NCBI GenBank assembly: GCA_947387485.1
Contig: CANDNT010000027.1
Location: 1-32,038, forward strand
Reading direction: 5' to 3'
Length of the DNA: 32,038 bases
Source of the DNA: Aquimarina rhabdastrellae
Lineage (GTDB): Bacteria; Bacteroidota; Bacteroidia; Flavobacteriales; Flavobacteriaceae
Below the pieces are notes generated by a model that saw only the letters and a list, made by a program, of their open reading frames with translations, was not told the origin of the DNA and ran no database searches. Positions 24,679 to 32,038 of the stretch are shown piece after piece (the stretch's first letter is position 1; the number at the start of each line of letters is the position of its first letter). The translations under genes and the position numbers were made by a program.

Positions 24679-24972
24679 TTATATAGGATTAATACTCATC
24701 AATACTGGCTCACCTTCTAATGGTTGATGTATCACTACTGTAGCTTCCCACATTATTGGATTGTCAGGATTTTTGGGTTGTACAGAGCATTTGTATTTAT
24801 AATTGATTCCGGCTACCACCTGTGTTGCTACTTCATATGGTTCATATATAAGATTACCATGTAATCCATCAGGGAATACTTCGTTAAATATTTTTTGAGC
24901 TTCTGGTGTAACAGGACCATACTTTGTATATCCTCCAACAATTGTTGTTGCTTGAGTTACTGTATTTGACAT
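24679..24972 (-). CDS. Stefin-like cystatin (cysteine protease inhibitor)
   Basis: 97 aa, the size of animal stefins (about 98). All three cystatin inhibitory elements can be read: the N-terminal Gly pair IVGGY (G13-G14), the first hairpin loop QVVAG (51-55) inside the strand VATQVVAGINYKYKCSV, and a second loop HQPLEGEP (82-89). The order and spacing match stefins, which block papain-like (C1) cysteine proteases. There is no signal peptide, so the product is expected in the cytoplasm, as for stefins; bacterial homologues are known but sparse. Bacterial targets are unknown; it could protect against a self-made or host or predator protease. It is monocistronic, flanked by a terminator downstream and a gene-poor stretch upstream. 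Confidence 0.8.
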   Translation of the reverse strand: MSNTVTQATTIVGGYTKYGPVTPEAQKIFNEVFPDGLHGNLIYEPYEVATQVVAGINYKYKCSVQPKNPDNPIMWEATVVIHQPLEGEPVLMSINPI

Positions 24973-25254
24973 CGTAATAAAGTTTTGATTATTTCCTTAC
25001 TATTTTAGGCTGTAAGTTTTGCCTTGATTTAAATACTAATAGCGCTACTTTTATATTTCTAAAGGTCTTAAATTATTTGTAGAAAAAATATTTCATTATA
25101 TTTCAAATCATCTCTTAGAGGTAAAAACTGATCTCTTTATTTTAGAAAAGAGTTCTTATTATAACAGTAAAAAATCATTAGCTTCTATCCTTGACATGAA
25201 GTCAAAAAAGCTAAAAAGATATTATTCATCTTTAAAAATACTTAATCACTTTTT

Positions 25255-25881
25255 ATGAATCCCTCTACATCTCATAATCTATTCCTTCCTATCCATAAAG
25301 CAAGAACAATTAAATCATTAACCATACAGTTTACTGATTATGAAATTAGTACTTGTGGTTCTCAGTTTTTAAATTTCACCACACTAAAACATCTTTTTAT
25401 TCAATCTGAAGTTTTTAAATTTGATATGCTACCTGAAGAAATTGGGCAGCTTCATACCTTAAAAAGATTAGAAATATTGAATTTCAATTATACCTCTTTT
25501 CCCGAATGGATTTTAAAGCTAGAAAACCTAGAACATTTATTATTAAGAGGAAACGATATTACTCAAATACCTATTGAAATTATCCGTTTAAAAAAGCTTA
25601 AAACACTACGTATTGAAAATTGTAAACTTCAATATTTACCAGCTACATTTCATCAATTTAACTCTTTAACAAAGTTGTCTTTAGTAGATAATTTTCATTT
25701 ACAAGACATTGATCAAAATCATCTACCAAAAAGTTTAACAAGTTTAAAGCTCAATCCATCTAATCTAGCTCCAGAAGTCATAACAGAAATAAACGCTACT
25801 ATTAATACTAATAAATCATTAAAAGATAAAGTACTGAAACAACTAAGAAACCTTAGATTAAGGAAAAGATCTATATCATAA
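25255..25881 (+). CDS. Leucine-rich-repeat protein, cytoplasmic-looking
   Basis: 208 aa with about five to six LRR units between residues 35 and 180, for example LKHLFIQSE, LPEEIGQLHTLKRLEILNF, FPEWILKLENLEHLLLRGN, IPIEIIRLKKLKTLRIENC, LPATFHQFNSLTKLSLVDN and LPKSLTSLKLN. The LPxxIxxLxxLxxLxLxxN pattern is the plant/bacterial-like LRR class, used for protein binding. There is no signal peptide, lipobox or T9SS sorting domain, so export is not supported. The C-terminus is basic (KQLRNLRLRKRSIS). The gene is convergent with the 258-aa gene with only 20 bases between stops. The partner is unknown. Confidence 0.75.
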   Translation: MNPSTSHNLFLPIHKARTIKSLTIQFTDYEISTCGSQFLNFTTLKHLFIQSEVFKFDMLPEEIGQLHTLKRLEILNFNYTSFPEWILKLENLEHLLLRGNDITQIPIEIIRLKKLKTLRIENCKLQYLPATFHQFNSLTKLSLVDNFHLQDIDQNHLPKSLTSLKLNPSNLAPEVITEINATINTNKSLKDKVLKQLRNLRLRKRSIS

Positions 25882-25901
25882 CCGATACTGATCTTGATCT
25901 A

Positions 25902-26678
25902 TTAAAATGGATTTTTATCATTCATAAATGGACTGTCAAAAGTTGTCCAATCGGTCTTTTTCAATGATTTCCCATCTATATTCATTGCTGTAAACCTTAC
26001 TTTATACTTTCCTTTTCTTTTAAATTCAAATGCACCAGAACACATACCGTGCCCTACGTTTAATGTTCCATTACTTTCTTTTATATAGTAAACAACTTTC
26101 TTATGAGTCTTCATCTCTATAACTTCTGTTTTGTACCAAACTTCAGCCTCAGGTTTGTTTTTTATTTTGAAAATGGCATATGCTTCTGGACCACAACCAT
26201 AGTGTTCAACCTCAGTTCTTTCAAATTCAAGAGCAAGGTTAGGGTTTAGTTCATCAACTGAAGTTTTATCTGTAGTTTTCCAAAACACTTTTTCATTTCT
26301 TTCTCCATTATACCTCATCATTTCCTTGATTTCATCTTCAGTTTGATCTGTATATTTTAGAGAATAAATTGTATTAGGTTTTAATATCGAAACTGGATTA
26401 AAAATTGCTTGTGTTATTAGCATTTCACCTTTTAAAATTTCTTGAAGCTTTAACTCAATTAATTCCCCCTGTTCACTTTCGAGATAAACCGTTCTATGTT
26501 TAAAGCTATTAACGGTCTTTTCACTATCTGCATAACCTTGAATGATAAACATCGAATTTAAGCTGATTTCTTTTTTTGAAGGAAAGAATTTCATCCCTCT
26601 ACTTGTACACTCTGCAAATACAGTTTGTATACCAAAAGTCATTAGTAAAAGAAAAATGATTTTTTTCATAATATCCAT
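25902..26678 (-). CDS. Secreted protein of unknown function (258 aa)
   Basis: A signal peptide (MDIMKKIIFLLLMTFGIQTVFA) is followed by a Cys at the mature N-terminus region (ECTSRG), not a lipobox. ATG 26669 (residue 4) is the alternative start. The body is beta-rich: residues about 30-110 include FIIQGYADSE and VYLESEQGELIELKLQEI, and residues 140-258 include a FERTEVEHYGCGPEAYAIFKI strand and KGKYKVRFTAMNIDGKS, an Ig-like pattern. Four mature cysteines (in ECT, YGCGP, HGMCSG) may form disulfides. No enzyme motif is seen. It precedes nothing on the same strand; the alpha/beta hydrolase gene is 72 bases upstream, so the two could be co-transcribed. Confidence 0.7.
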   Translation of the reverse strand: MDIMKKIIFLLLMTFGIQTVFAECTSRGMKFFPSKKEISLNSMFIIQGYADSEKTVNSFKHRTVYLESEQGELIELKLQEILKGEMLITQAIFNPVSILKPNTIYSLKYTDQTEDEIKEMMRYNGERNEKVFWKTTDKTSVDELNPNLALEFERTEVEHYGCGPEAYAIFKIKNKPEAEVWYKTEVIEMKTHKKVVYYIKESNGTLNVGHGMCSGAFEFKRKGKYKVRFTAMNIDGKSLKKTDWTTFDSPFMNDKNPF

Positions 26679-26750
26679 TTGCTACAACTTATCAAATATC
26701 ATTCCGTCATTATTATGAATAACTCGTATCTATATAAAAACTTCTATCTA

Positions 26751-27788
26751 TTAATTTTTCTCACACCATTCTAAAAAATCCTTTAGAACCAAATTCCATT
26801 TTTCAACATAGTATTCCTTTTCTGAAGATGGAGCCAATCCAAATGAATGGTCTAAATTAGGATATACTTTAAAGGTTAAATTATTTTTCTTCTTCCTTAT
26901 AAATTCAACCGGAATTAAATATGCTGATTCAATAGGTACAGCTTTATCTTTTGCTCCATGAGCTACATAAATAGGGATATCAATTTTTAAGAGATTATCT
27001 ATTGAAGGTTCTACCGATGAACTCCATTTTTTATACGAATGCCCCAAAAACTTTTTATCTAAACTGTTTGGATAACGATAGACGTCTTTTACCTCATTAA
27101 ATAATTTTTCTATTTCTTCTATAGCTTCTTCCTCTGTCATTTCTCCACGTTGCACATATTTTCTAATATCGAGGACAAAGTCATAGTACTGCGCATTACC
27201 TCCACCCGCAAAATAGCCAATATTTGAAATCTTATCATTGATGGTTCCCAATTTGGCAACGACCTCTGTTCCTTCAGAATGTCCCATGACAATCATCTTC
27301 TTTTTTAAAATATTTGCTGTTATATAGTTTACAACTTCATTAGCCTGCCAAACTCTGTAATCTAAATTGTCATTTTCATAAAATGATTTTGGAACTTCAA
27401 AATCGTTTCCAAATAGTTCAAAAGGAATGTTTTTTTTGGATATAACGGCCAACAAATAATCCTCTGAAAAACTTTCTAAATCAATAGGTATTATCCTATT
27501 TACTACGAAATATGTTTTTATTTCTGGAGTTTCATTTTCTGAAGTTTTGATGGTATCTGCCTGTTTAATTAATCGATACATCGGATCACTTCCAGATCCA
27601 TGAAGATATAACAAAACTCCTTTTTTTGAAGAAAGGTCTCCATTAGCATATGTATGAAAATTAATGGTATCCTTATTTTTTATTATTGAGTAATGTTTAA
27701 ACTTATTTTCAAAATATTTTTTTTGACTAAATCCTTGAGCAGTCAAAATAAAACATAGTAGTACAGAAAGAATTAATCTCATTTTCAC
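26751..27788 (-). CDS. Exported alpha/beta hydrolase
   Basis: 345 aa. Signal peptide at 1-21 (MRLILSVLLCFILTAQGFSQ). The alpha/beta hydrolase fold is shown by LLYLHGSGSD (oxyanion region, 59-68), the nucleophile elbow GHSEG with S171, the acid in AHGAKD (D281) and the base in NLDHSFG (H314), in the correct order. The insertion at about 200-260 (REGMTEEEAIEEIEKLF-like helices) forms a lid. It is a periplasmic or secreted serine esterase/lipase/peptidase of the dienelactone hydrolase/S9-like type; the substrate is unknown. No T9SS domain. It may be co-transcribed with the 258-aa gene downstream. Confidence 0.85.
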   Translation of the reverse strand: MKMRLILSVLLCFILTAQGFSQKKYFENKFKHYSIIKNKDTINFHTYANGDLSSKKGVLLYLHGSGSDPMYRLIKQADTIKTSENETPEIKTYFVVNRIIPIDLESFSEDYLLAVISKKNIPFELFGNDFEVPKSFYENDNLDYRVWQANEVVNYITANILKKKMIVMGHSEGTEVVAKLGTINDKISNIGYFAGGGNAQYYDFVLDIRKYVQRGEMTEEEAIEEIEKLFNEVKDVYRYPNSLDKKFLGHSYKKWSSSVEPSIDNLLKIDIPIYVAHGAKDKAVPIESAYLIPVEFIRKKKNNLTFKVYPNLDHSFGLAPSSEKEYYVEKWNLVLKDFLEWCEKN

Positions 27789-28026
27789 CTATTTCTTATA
27801 GAGACAGGTTATTTTTTCTAATGTTGCATTTTAATACTTGTTTAAAACAATGTGTAGTTGACTATTATCTTTTAGAAAATTAATTAAGGTTTTTTTCTTT
27901 AATACATGTTTGTAAAGACTAAAACATCACTTCAATACAATATAAATCACCCCATTATTCTTATTTCTTTAACCTTTCATATTTATTAGTTCTTATTTAC
28001 TAATCGTAATTATCTTGTTCAATATT

Positions 28027-29433
28027 CTATTTTTCATAAATCATTCCTCCATTATTTTCACTAGGATCATTCCCTTCTGTAGGTAAAAATAGCGTAATGA
28101 CATATTTATTGTTTTCAGTTTGTATTATTGATGGGTTGGCAAAAGATATAGAATTAGCTGGTGTAGAAACCAAAACCTCTGTAAAAAAACCATTTAACCC
28201 CAACATTATTTTCCACGTACTCCAATCTCCTTTGATTAATCTAGCTTCTTGTAAAGTCAAATCTGTATTACTATATCGAAATCCTTTTCTACTTCCTATA
28301 TTCCCTTTAAAATTCATTTCTCTTAAATTATATTCAGACAAAGCATCTTTCCAAGCTTTCCAATAATTTCCATTTTTTAATATTCCCATTGCTAATCTAT
28401 CTACATCTCCGTCATAATAATGAAACCCAATTTGTATATTTCCATTCTGTGGTGAGCTTCCAGAAACCTTTCTTATGTCAGGTGTTCCTTCAACACCAAA
28501 ACTATCTAGGGATGTGTTAATACTTTTTATATAAGAACTATTATTTAAAATTAAATCTTGATAACTGTCATAATACCTCAGAGCAATATTATTTTTCCCT
28601 TGTTGTTTATCTTCTTCATATGCGATAAGATATCCTTGATTCCATTTTATTATATCTCCCTGATGAGCATCTTGATCTATTTCTTTAATAAAATTCCAAT
28701 TGAATAAATCATTTGAACCCGCTAGTTGAAGGTTGAAGTTATCAAAAGAAGTTCGTATGTGATAAACTCCTAGATATTTGTATGCATTACTTGAAAATTC
28801 ATTCGTTTTAACAATCTTTAATACATCCATACTTCTTTCCATATCATCTTTTAATTTAAATTTATATGGAGTAGTAATTTTTGATATTTTCCCATTATTA
28901 TAGTTTATCAATGAGTTATAAGTAATCGGTAAATACCAACTATAACCTAATTGAACTAGTTTTTCTGTAGATAATTTTTGAAGTCCTCTAATATTTTGAT
29001 TTCCTAAGTTGTTGGCATTTTCAATAATTAAAGTATTTCTTAAATCTCCAAGAGTCATATTCTTTAATTCAGATTCTGTACGTATTGATGCAGTTTTTAG
29101 AAAAGTGTATAACAAACTGTAAACAGATAATTCTAAATTAGATTGTGTTTGTAAATATGAAATATTCTCATTGGTTCTATTGTTTAACTCTACAATTAAA
29201 GTATTTCTAATATTTTCATCTGACATATTCATAATAGAATTAAAGTCTCTCCATTGAGTATTTAATATTGTAGGTATAAGGATTTCTTTATCATTTTCAT
29301 AATTAATTTGATTTGTTAATCTACTAGATTTTGAAAAAGAGATATCCTGCTTAATTTCATTAGTTTCAATATCTTCTTGACAACTTATTAAACTAAACAA
29401 TAAAAAAAGAATAGATAGTTTTAAAAGTTTCAT
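28027..29433 (-). CDS. Lipoprotein with duplicated helical module and GH43-like beta-propeller
   Basis: 468 aa. The lipoprotein signal ends LISC with lipidated C18, followed by QEDIETNE, an acidic stretch compatible with surface display. Residues about 60-165 contain two copies of a 56-residue helical module with the common core RNTLI (76-80 and 132-136). The C-terminal about 290 residues are beta-rich with blade-like segments: LQLAGSNDLFNWNFIKEID, HQGDIIKWNQGYLIAYEED, GVEGTPDIRKV, YDGDVDRLAMGIL and ANPSIIQTENNKYVITLF. SNDLFNW and terminal D/E-containing blades resemble five-bladed glycoside hydrolase 43/62/117-type propellers. Catalytic residues cannot be assigned with confidence, so activity on glycans is inference. 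It is monocistronic. Confidence 0.7.
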   Translation of the reverse strand: MKLLKLSILFLLFSLISCQEDIETNEIKQDISFSKSSRLTNQINYENDKEILIPTILNTQWRDFNSIMNMSDENIRNTLIVELNNRTNENISYLQTQSNLELSVYSLLYTFLKTASIRTESELKNMTLGDLRNTLIIENANNLGNQNIRGLQKLSTEKLVQLGYSWYLPITYNSLINYNNGKISKITTPYKFKLKDDMERSMDVLKIVKTNEFSSNAYKYLGVYHIRTSFDNFNLQLAGSNDLFNWNFIKEIDQDAHQGDIIKWNQGYLIAYEEDKQQGKNNIALRYYDSYQDLILNNSSYIKSINTSLDSFGVEGTPDIRKVSGSSPQNGNIQIGFHYYDGDVDRLAMGILKNGNYWKAWKDALSEYNLREMNFKGNIGSRKGFRYSNTDLTLQEARLIKGDWSTWKIMLGLNGFFTEVLVSTPANSISFANPSIIQTENNKYVITLFLPTEGNDPSENNGGMIYEK

Positions 29434-29967
29434 TTTGCTATTAATTTGTTATAATAATAGCATAAAGAACATTTATCCTTTATATGCTATATGCTTATTT
29501 TACACGTCTTTGAATTTAGTTAATCTCCTTGTATAAAGCTTTATAAAATTTAAAAACTCGATAAATGACCGTAGCTTATTTTTAGACTTGTAAGATTTTA
29601 CTGTCTCTATTTTTATATGTTATTTTAATAGTTACAAAAGTAGTTGTGGCAGATGGATATTTTTATCCTATGTAGTGATGGTTTTTATCGTCGGTATTGG
29701 GGATAAAAACTATGAGTATAGATTGTTAATTTTCTCAAAGATGTTATGGCTAATGTAGCCTTCGACATGGCTCAGGCTACGGGTATGATCATAAGTAAGC
29801 TAAGACTATCATCATCGAGCTTGTCTGGTCATCGAGCTTGTCTGGTCATCGAGCTTGTCTGGTCATCGAGCTTGTCTGGTCATCGAGCTTGTCGAGATGA
29901 CAAATTTTATAACTCATCTCTCGTAACTAATCACTCTTTACTTAAAAAAACATTTTAGTTTTTTTAC
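29434..29967. other. Intergenic region with a dispersed repeat element
   Basis: This stretch contains a 9-bp inverted repeat GTTTTTATC (29681-29689) / GATAAAAAC (29702-29710), then a repeat element whose near-identical second copy lies at the window end. No credible ORF. Confidence 0.6.
29722..29901 (+). repeat. Dispersed intergenic repeat element, copy 1
   Basis: A head of about 90 bases contains the stem GTAGCC/GGCTAC around TTCGACATGGCTCA (29755-29780). It is followed by a 17-bp tandem repeat CATCGAGCTTGTCTGGT starting at 29813, 29830, 29847 and 29864, with a fifth, shortened unit at 29881 ending GAGATGAC. Copy 2 at 31868 onward has the same order and orientation. Confidence 0.85.
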
Positions 29968-30612
29968 TTATAGGTAATCATAATAAATCAATATCATTAC
30001 CAGTGTATTATAAAAGCCATGGCAAATAATTGAATACCACAAATTTCTTTTGAAATATAAGAATAGAGCAAGGTATCCTGTTCCAACTATTAACGCATTA
30101 ATAACTCCCAAAGTACCGAGCTGAATATGATACACACCAAAAATAACAGATGTTATAATAAAGCTTATATGAGTTGAATACTTTCCTTTAATTATCTTTT
30201 CCAAACGTGTAAAGATGAATCCATGAAAAACAATTTCTTCATAAATCCCTCCTATAAGCCACCCCATAATAACCATTATAAAGAATTGTAAACTCCCACC
30301 TTGAATAGTATCATTTAATCCTGCATCTTTATATTCTAAAGACACAAAAAAATCCAAAACAGGATGAAAGATTAGCTGCATAAACGCTAATATGAGAGCC
30401 GCAACAGCACCTCCTATTAAAATAGATTTTGGATTGAATTGCTTAAAACTAAGGCCTATATTAGAAAAAGTCTCATTGGAATATTTTAAAACGAGCCATG
30501 TAAAAATTAATATAGGGATACTGTATCCAAAAAATGGAATTAACTCAGCGTGTGGCAAAAAAATAATTGTAGCTATAGCAATAACACTTAGAATTGTTTT
30601 GTATATATTCAT
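29968..30612 (-). CDS. CPBP family intramembrane metalloprotease (CAAX/Abi-like)
   Basis: 214 aa with about six to seven hydrophobic spans. CPBP/ABI glutamic protease motifs are in order: GGIYEEIVFHGFIF (E125-E126, motif 1), FGVYHIQLG (H162, motif 2) and IICHGFYNTL (H198/N202, motif 3). The family usually has EExxxR; here the fifth residue is His130, a variant. Members include Rce1-like prenyl endopeptidases and bacterial proteins linked to bacteriocin immunity; the substrate here is unknown. It is adjacent to a repeat element and not clearly in an operon. Confidence 0.88.
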   Translation of the reverse strand: MNIYKTILSVIAIATIIFLPHAELIPFFGYSIPILIFTWLVLKYSNETFSNIGLSFKQFNPKSILIGGAVAALILAFMQLIFHPVLDFFVSLEYKDAGLNDTIQGGSLQFFIMVIMGWLIGGIYEEIVFHGFIFTRLEKIIKGKYSTHISFIITSVIFGVYHIQLGTLGVINALIVGTGYLALFLYFKRNLWYSIICHGFYNTLVMILIYYDYL

Positions 30613-30927
30613 CTCTAATTAAGTATATCTATGAACTATAGGTCTCATAACAGCTTAAAATGTTAGCTTTTATATTGCATTTTCTACACATTGGTTACAA
30701 ACTTTTCCATTAAACAGGCATTTCGTCTTATCTAAAATATATCAACCATTCGATTGATTACTTAGCTGTTCTGATCTCATATATGGTATTCTAACCTGTT
30801 CTATATCTGTCTTGTGATTGCTTCTTGCCTTTGTCTACTGCATATATTCAATTTTGGAAAACTAGCTACAATTGTTATGTTCTTTTTTAATTTATTTTAT
30901 GAATAAAATTATTATTAGTCAAGTGAC
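30613..30927. other. Intergenic region
   Basis: 315 bp between the CPBP start and the HxlR stop. I see only AT-rich sequence, with a small ATTTTAT/ATAAAAT hairpin (30894-30909) just after the HxlR gene. No ORF or RNA gene recognised. Confidence 0.5.
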
Positions 30928-31323
30928 TTAACATTTACCCCAAGTTTTTCCTTCAATTTTAAAAACTTTTTTTCTATGTTCTACTCCCCAGCGATAAAGC
31001 TCACTCATCACAGATTCACACGTTCTCCCGTATTCTGTAATACTGTATGATACAGTTATTGGACGAGTATCTTCCACTTTTCTCGTTATCAACAAATTCT
31101 CTTCAAGATACTTTAATTCTTTAGACAACATTTTTGGTGTAATCCCTTCCACAATTGTTTCCAATTCTTTAAAACCACAAGTTTCATAAAAGTTAAGTGC
31201 TGTTATGATAGGTATTTTCCATTTGCCACTAAAAACATCTAGTGAATCACGAATAGGAACAATAAAATTACCGAAATGTTCCTTCAGAGGGATTTTTATG
31301 TCTCCTTTTTCCTTGTTTTTCAT
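30928..31323 (-). CDS. HxlR-family winged-helix regulator
   Basis: 131 aa from ATG 31323. A longer frame to TTG 31371 exists, but the predicted -7 box TTATTTTG (31376-31369) overlaps that TTG, which favours ATG 31323. HxlR motifs: VPIRDSLDVFSGKWKIPII (helix 1), FKELETIVEGITPKMLSKELKYLEENLLITRK (HTH and recognition helix) and PITVSYSITEYGRTCESVM (wing). The N-terminal Cys common in HxlR sensors is absent (IVPIRD replaces the CP region). It is divergent from a DoxX-like gene with overlapping promoters, so it probably controls that gene and itself. Confidence 0.88.
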   Translation of the reverse strand: MKNKEKGDIKIPLKEHFGNFIVPIRDSLDVFSGKWKIPIITALNFYETCGFKELETIVEGITPKMLSKELKYLEENLLITRKVEDTRPITVSYSITEYGRTCESVMSELYRWGVEHRKKVFKIEGKTWGKC

Positions 31324-31368
31324 ACTACTATACTTTTGTATATCAATATATTTTATATAGTTACTTTT

Positions 31369-31399
31369 CAAAATAAACCAATCTAATTATGTTTGTCAA
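31369..31399 (-). promoter_or_regulatory. Candidate HxlR gene promoter
   Basis: On the - strand TTGAC (31399-31395) is followed after about 20 bp by TTATTTTG (31376-31369), one mismatch to TAnnTTTG. It overlaps the divergent DoxX promoter. Confidence 0.45.
31388..31395 (+). promoter_or_regulatory. -7 box of the DoxX-like gene
   Basis: TATGTTTG is an exact TAnnTTTG match 26 bases before the ATG at 31421. The -33 position reads TTTTC, so it is a weak match that may need activation or derepression. Confidence 0.5.
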
Positions 31400-31420
31400 G
31401 CAAAAACACAAATAAAATTA

Positions 31421-31801
31421 ATGATGAAAAATAGAGATTTAATAATTTATAGAGTGGTAACTGGTTTATTCAGTTTGATAATTCTTATGGGAGCTATAAT
31501 GTATTTTATTCAATTTGATATGGTAAGTGAAATGTTTATCAGCTTAGGTGTTCCAACTGAGATAATATATCCTTTAGCATTTGCAAAAATACTGGGAATA
31601 ATTGCAATTTTATTTATTAATAATACTCTCCTTAAAAATTTAGCCTACTTGGGATTCGCTATTGATTTAGTATTGGCAATAATTGCGCATTTAAACGCAG
31701 GTGATGGAGGAGCTTTTGGAGCTGCTGTTCCTCTTGTTTTATTAGCTATCTCTTTTTTCTTTAAAAGAAAGTTACAAGCTAAAGCAAATACAATCAACTA
31801 A
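31421..31801 (+). CDS. DoxX-like family membrane protein
   Basis: 126 aa, four transmembrane helices: VVTGLFSLIILMGAIMYF, PLAFAKILGIIAILFI, LAYLGFAIDLVLAIIAHL and AAVPLVLLAISFFF. LGVPTEIIYPLAFAKILG is typical of the DoxX-like (DUF4345/DoxX_2) family, often linked to quinone or thiol redox. ATG 31424 is an alternative start. The gene is divergent from an HxlR regulator, a pairing frequent for DoxX-like genes, suggesting induction by redox or electrophile stress. It is followed by the second copy of the dispersed repeat. Function beyond the membrane is not established. Confidence 0.88.
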   Translation: MMKNRDLIIYRVVTGLFSLIILMGAIMYFIQFDMVSEMFISLGVPTEIIYPLAFAKILGIIAILFINNTLLKNLAYLGFAIDLVLAIIAHLNAGDGGAFGAAVPLVLLAISFFFKRKLQAKANTIN

Positions 31802-31867
31802 TACCTTCTGCTTGTAGTTTATTATACCAAATCACAATAGGAATTCAGTTAGTTTTAGAGATAGGGA

Positions 31868-32038
31868 TGATGATTTCTGGTTTTGCTCAAAGACGTTATG
31901 GCTAATGTAGCCTTCGACATGGCTCAGGCTACGGGTATATCATAGGTAAACTAACGATATCGTCATCGAGCTTGTCTGGTCATCGAGCTTGTCTGGTCAT
32001 CGAGCTTGTCTGGTCATCGAGCTTGTCTGGTCATCGAG
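31868..32038 (+). repeat. Dispersed intergenic repeat element, copy 2 (cut by the window end)
   Basis: The same head as copy 1 (CTCAAAG at 31886, GTAGCC/GGCTAC stem) and the same 17-bp units at 31964, 31981, 31998 and 32015, with a fifth unit starting at 32032 and running off the window. There are few substitutions relative to copy 1, including a short indel after GGGTAT. Confidence 0.85.

Noticed and set aside
29813..29901. CRISPR-like array
   Set aside because: The unit is 17 bp with no unique spacers between copies; it is a simple tandem repeat. No cas genes are present.
29746..29958. 70-codon + strand ORF across the repeat element
   Set aside because: The peptide comes from reading the 17-bp tandem repeat in shifting frames; copy 2 of the same element does not keep the frame because of an indel.
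29968..31801. Composite transposon bounded by the two repeats
   Set aside because: There is no transposase, no terminal inverted repeat and no target-site duplication visible; the repeats are better described as dispersed intergenic elements.

Overview
The window looks like chromosomal DNA from a member of the Bacteroidota, most likely a marine Flavobacteriaceae (an Aquimarina-like genus is only a guess). The DNA is AT-rich, three secreted proteins end in type IX secretion (T9SS) sorting domains (two type A, one type B/gliding-associated), and the lipoproteins have SLIAC/LISC-type lipoboxes. Several genes are preceded by the Bacteroidetes sigma-A -7 box TAnnTTTG rather than E. coli-type promoters. 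I saw no rRNA, tRNA, CRISPR array, transposase or phage gene.

Layout. (1) 1-3405: the 3' end of a large adhesin-like gene built from 345-bp block repeats, followed closely by two smaller secreted proteins that share an N-terminal module, ending in a strong hairpin. (2) 3503-7426: two T9SS cargo proteins transcribed divergently, a PI-PLC-X/discoidin protein and a type B sorting-domain protein. (3) 7448-14333: cell-envelope and housekeeping genes: GNAT acetyltransferase, Tat-exported M15 DD-peptidase, CAP lipoprotein, M48 metalloprotease, gpmI, a thioredoxin-like lipoprotein lacking the second active-site cysteine, map, and a methyltransferase. Most are single units separated by hairpin terminators. 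(4) 14347-19070: a divergent HxlR regulator/Old Yellow Enzyme pair, rsmG, and a fatty acid desaturase plus aspartate-type aminotransferase. (5) 19130-22443: a peroxide-defence locus, with oxyR divergent from an exported catalase that is followed by an exported ankyrin protein; a possible 43-codon ORF lies between catalase and ankyrin. (6) 22897-29433: accessory genes: an unassigned T9SS cargo protein, a stefin-like cystatin, a leucine-rich-repeat protein, a secreted protein of unknown function, an exported alpha/beta hydrolase and a lipoprotein with a glycosidase-like propeller. (7) 29722-32038: two near-identical direct copies of an intergenic repeat element bracket a CPBP-family membrane protease, an HxlR regulator and a divergent DoxX-like membrane protein.

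Functional links. The oxyR/katA/ankyrin locus and the two HxlR-controlled pairs suggest several oxidative or electrophile stress responses. The secreted adhesin-like, phospholipase-like and carbohydrate-enzyme-like proteins fit a surface-dwelling, polymer- or host-associated lifestyle. The items most worth a second look are the stefin-like cystatin, the interleaved hairpins between map and the methyltransferase, the small ORF inside the katA-ankyrin gap, the dispersed repeat pair with its 17-bp tandem array, and the block-duplicated adhesin repeats.
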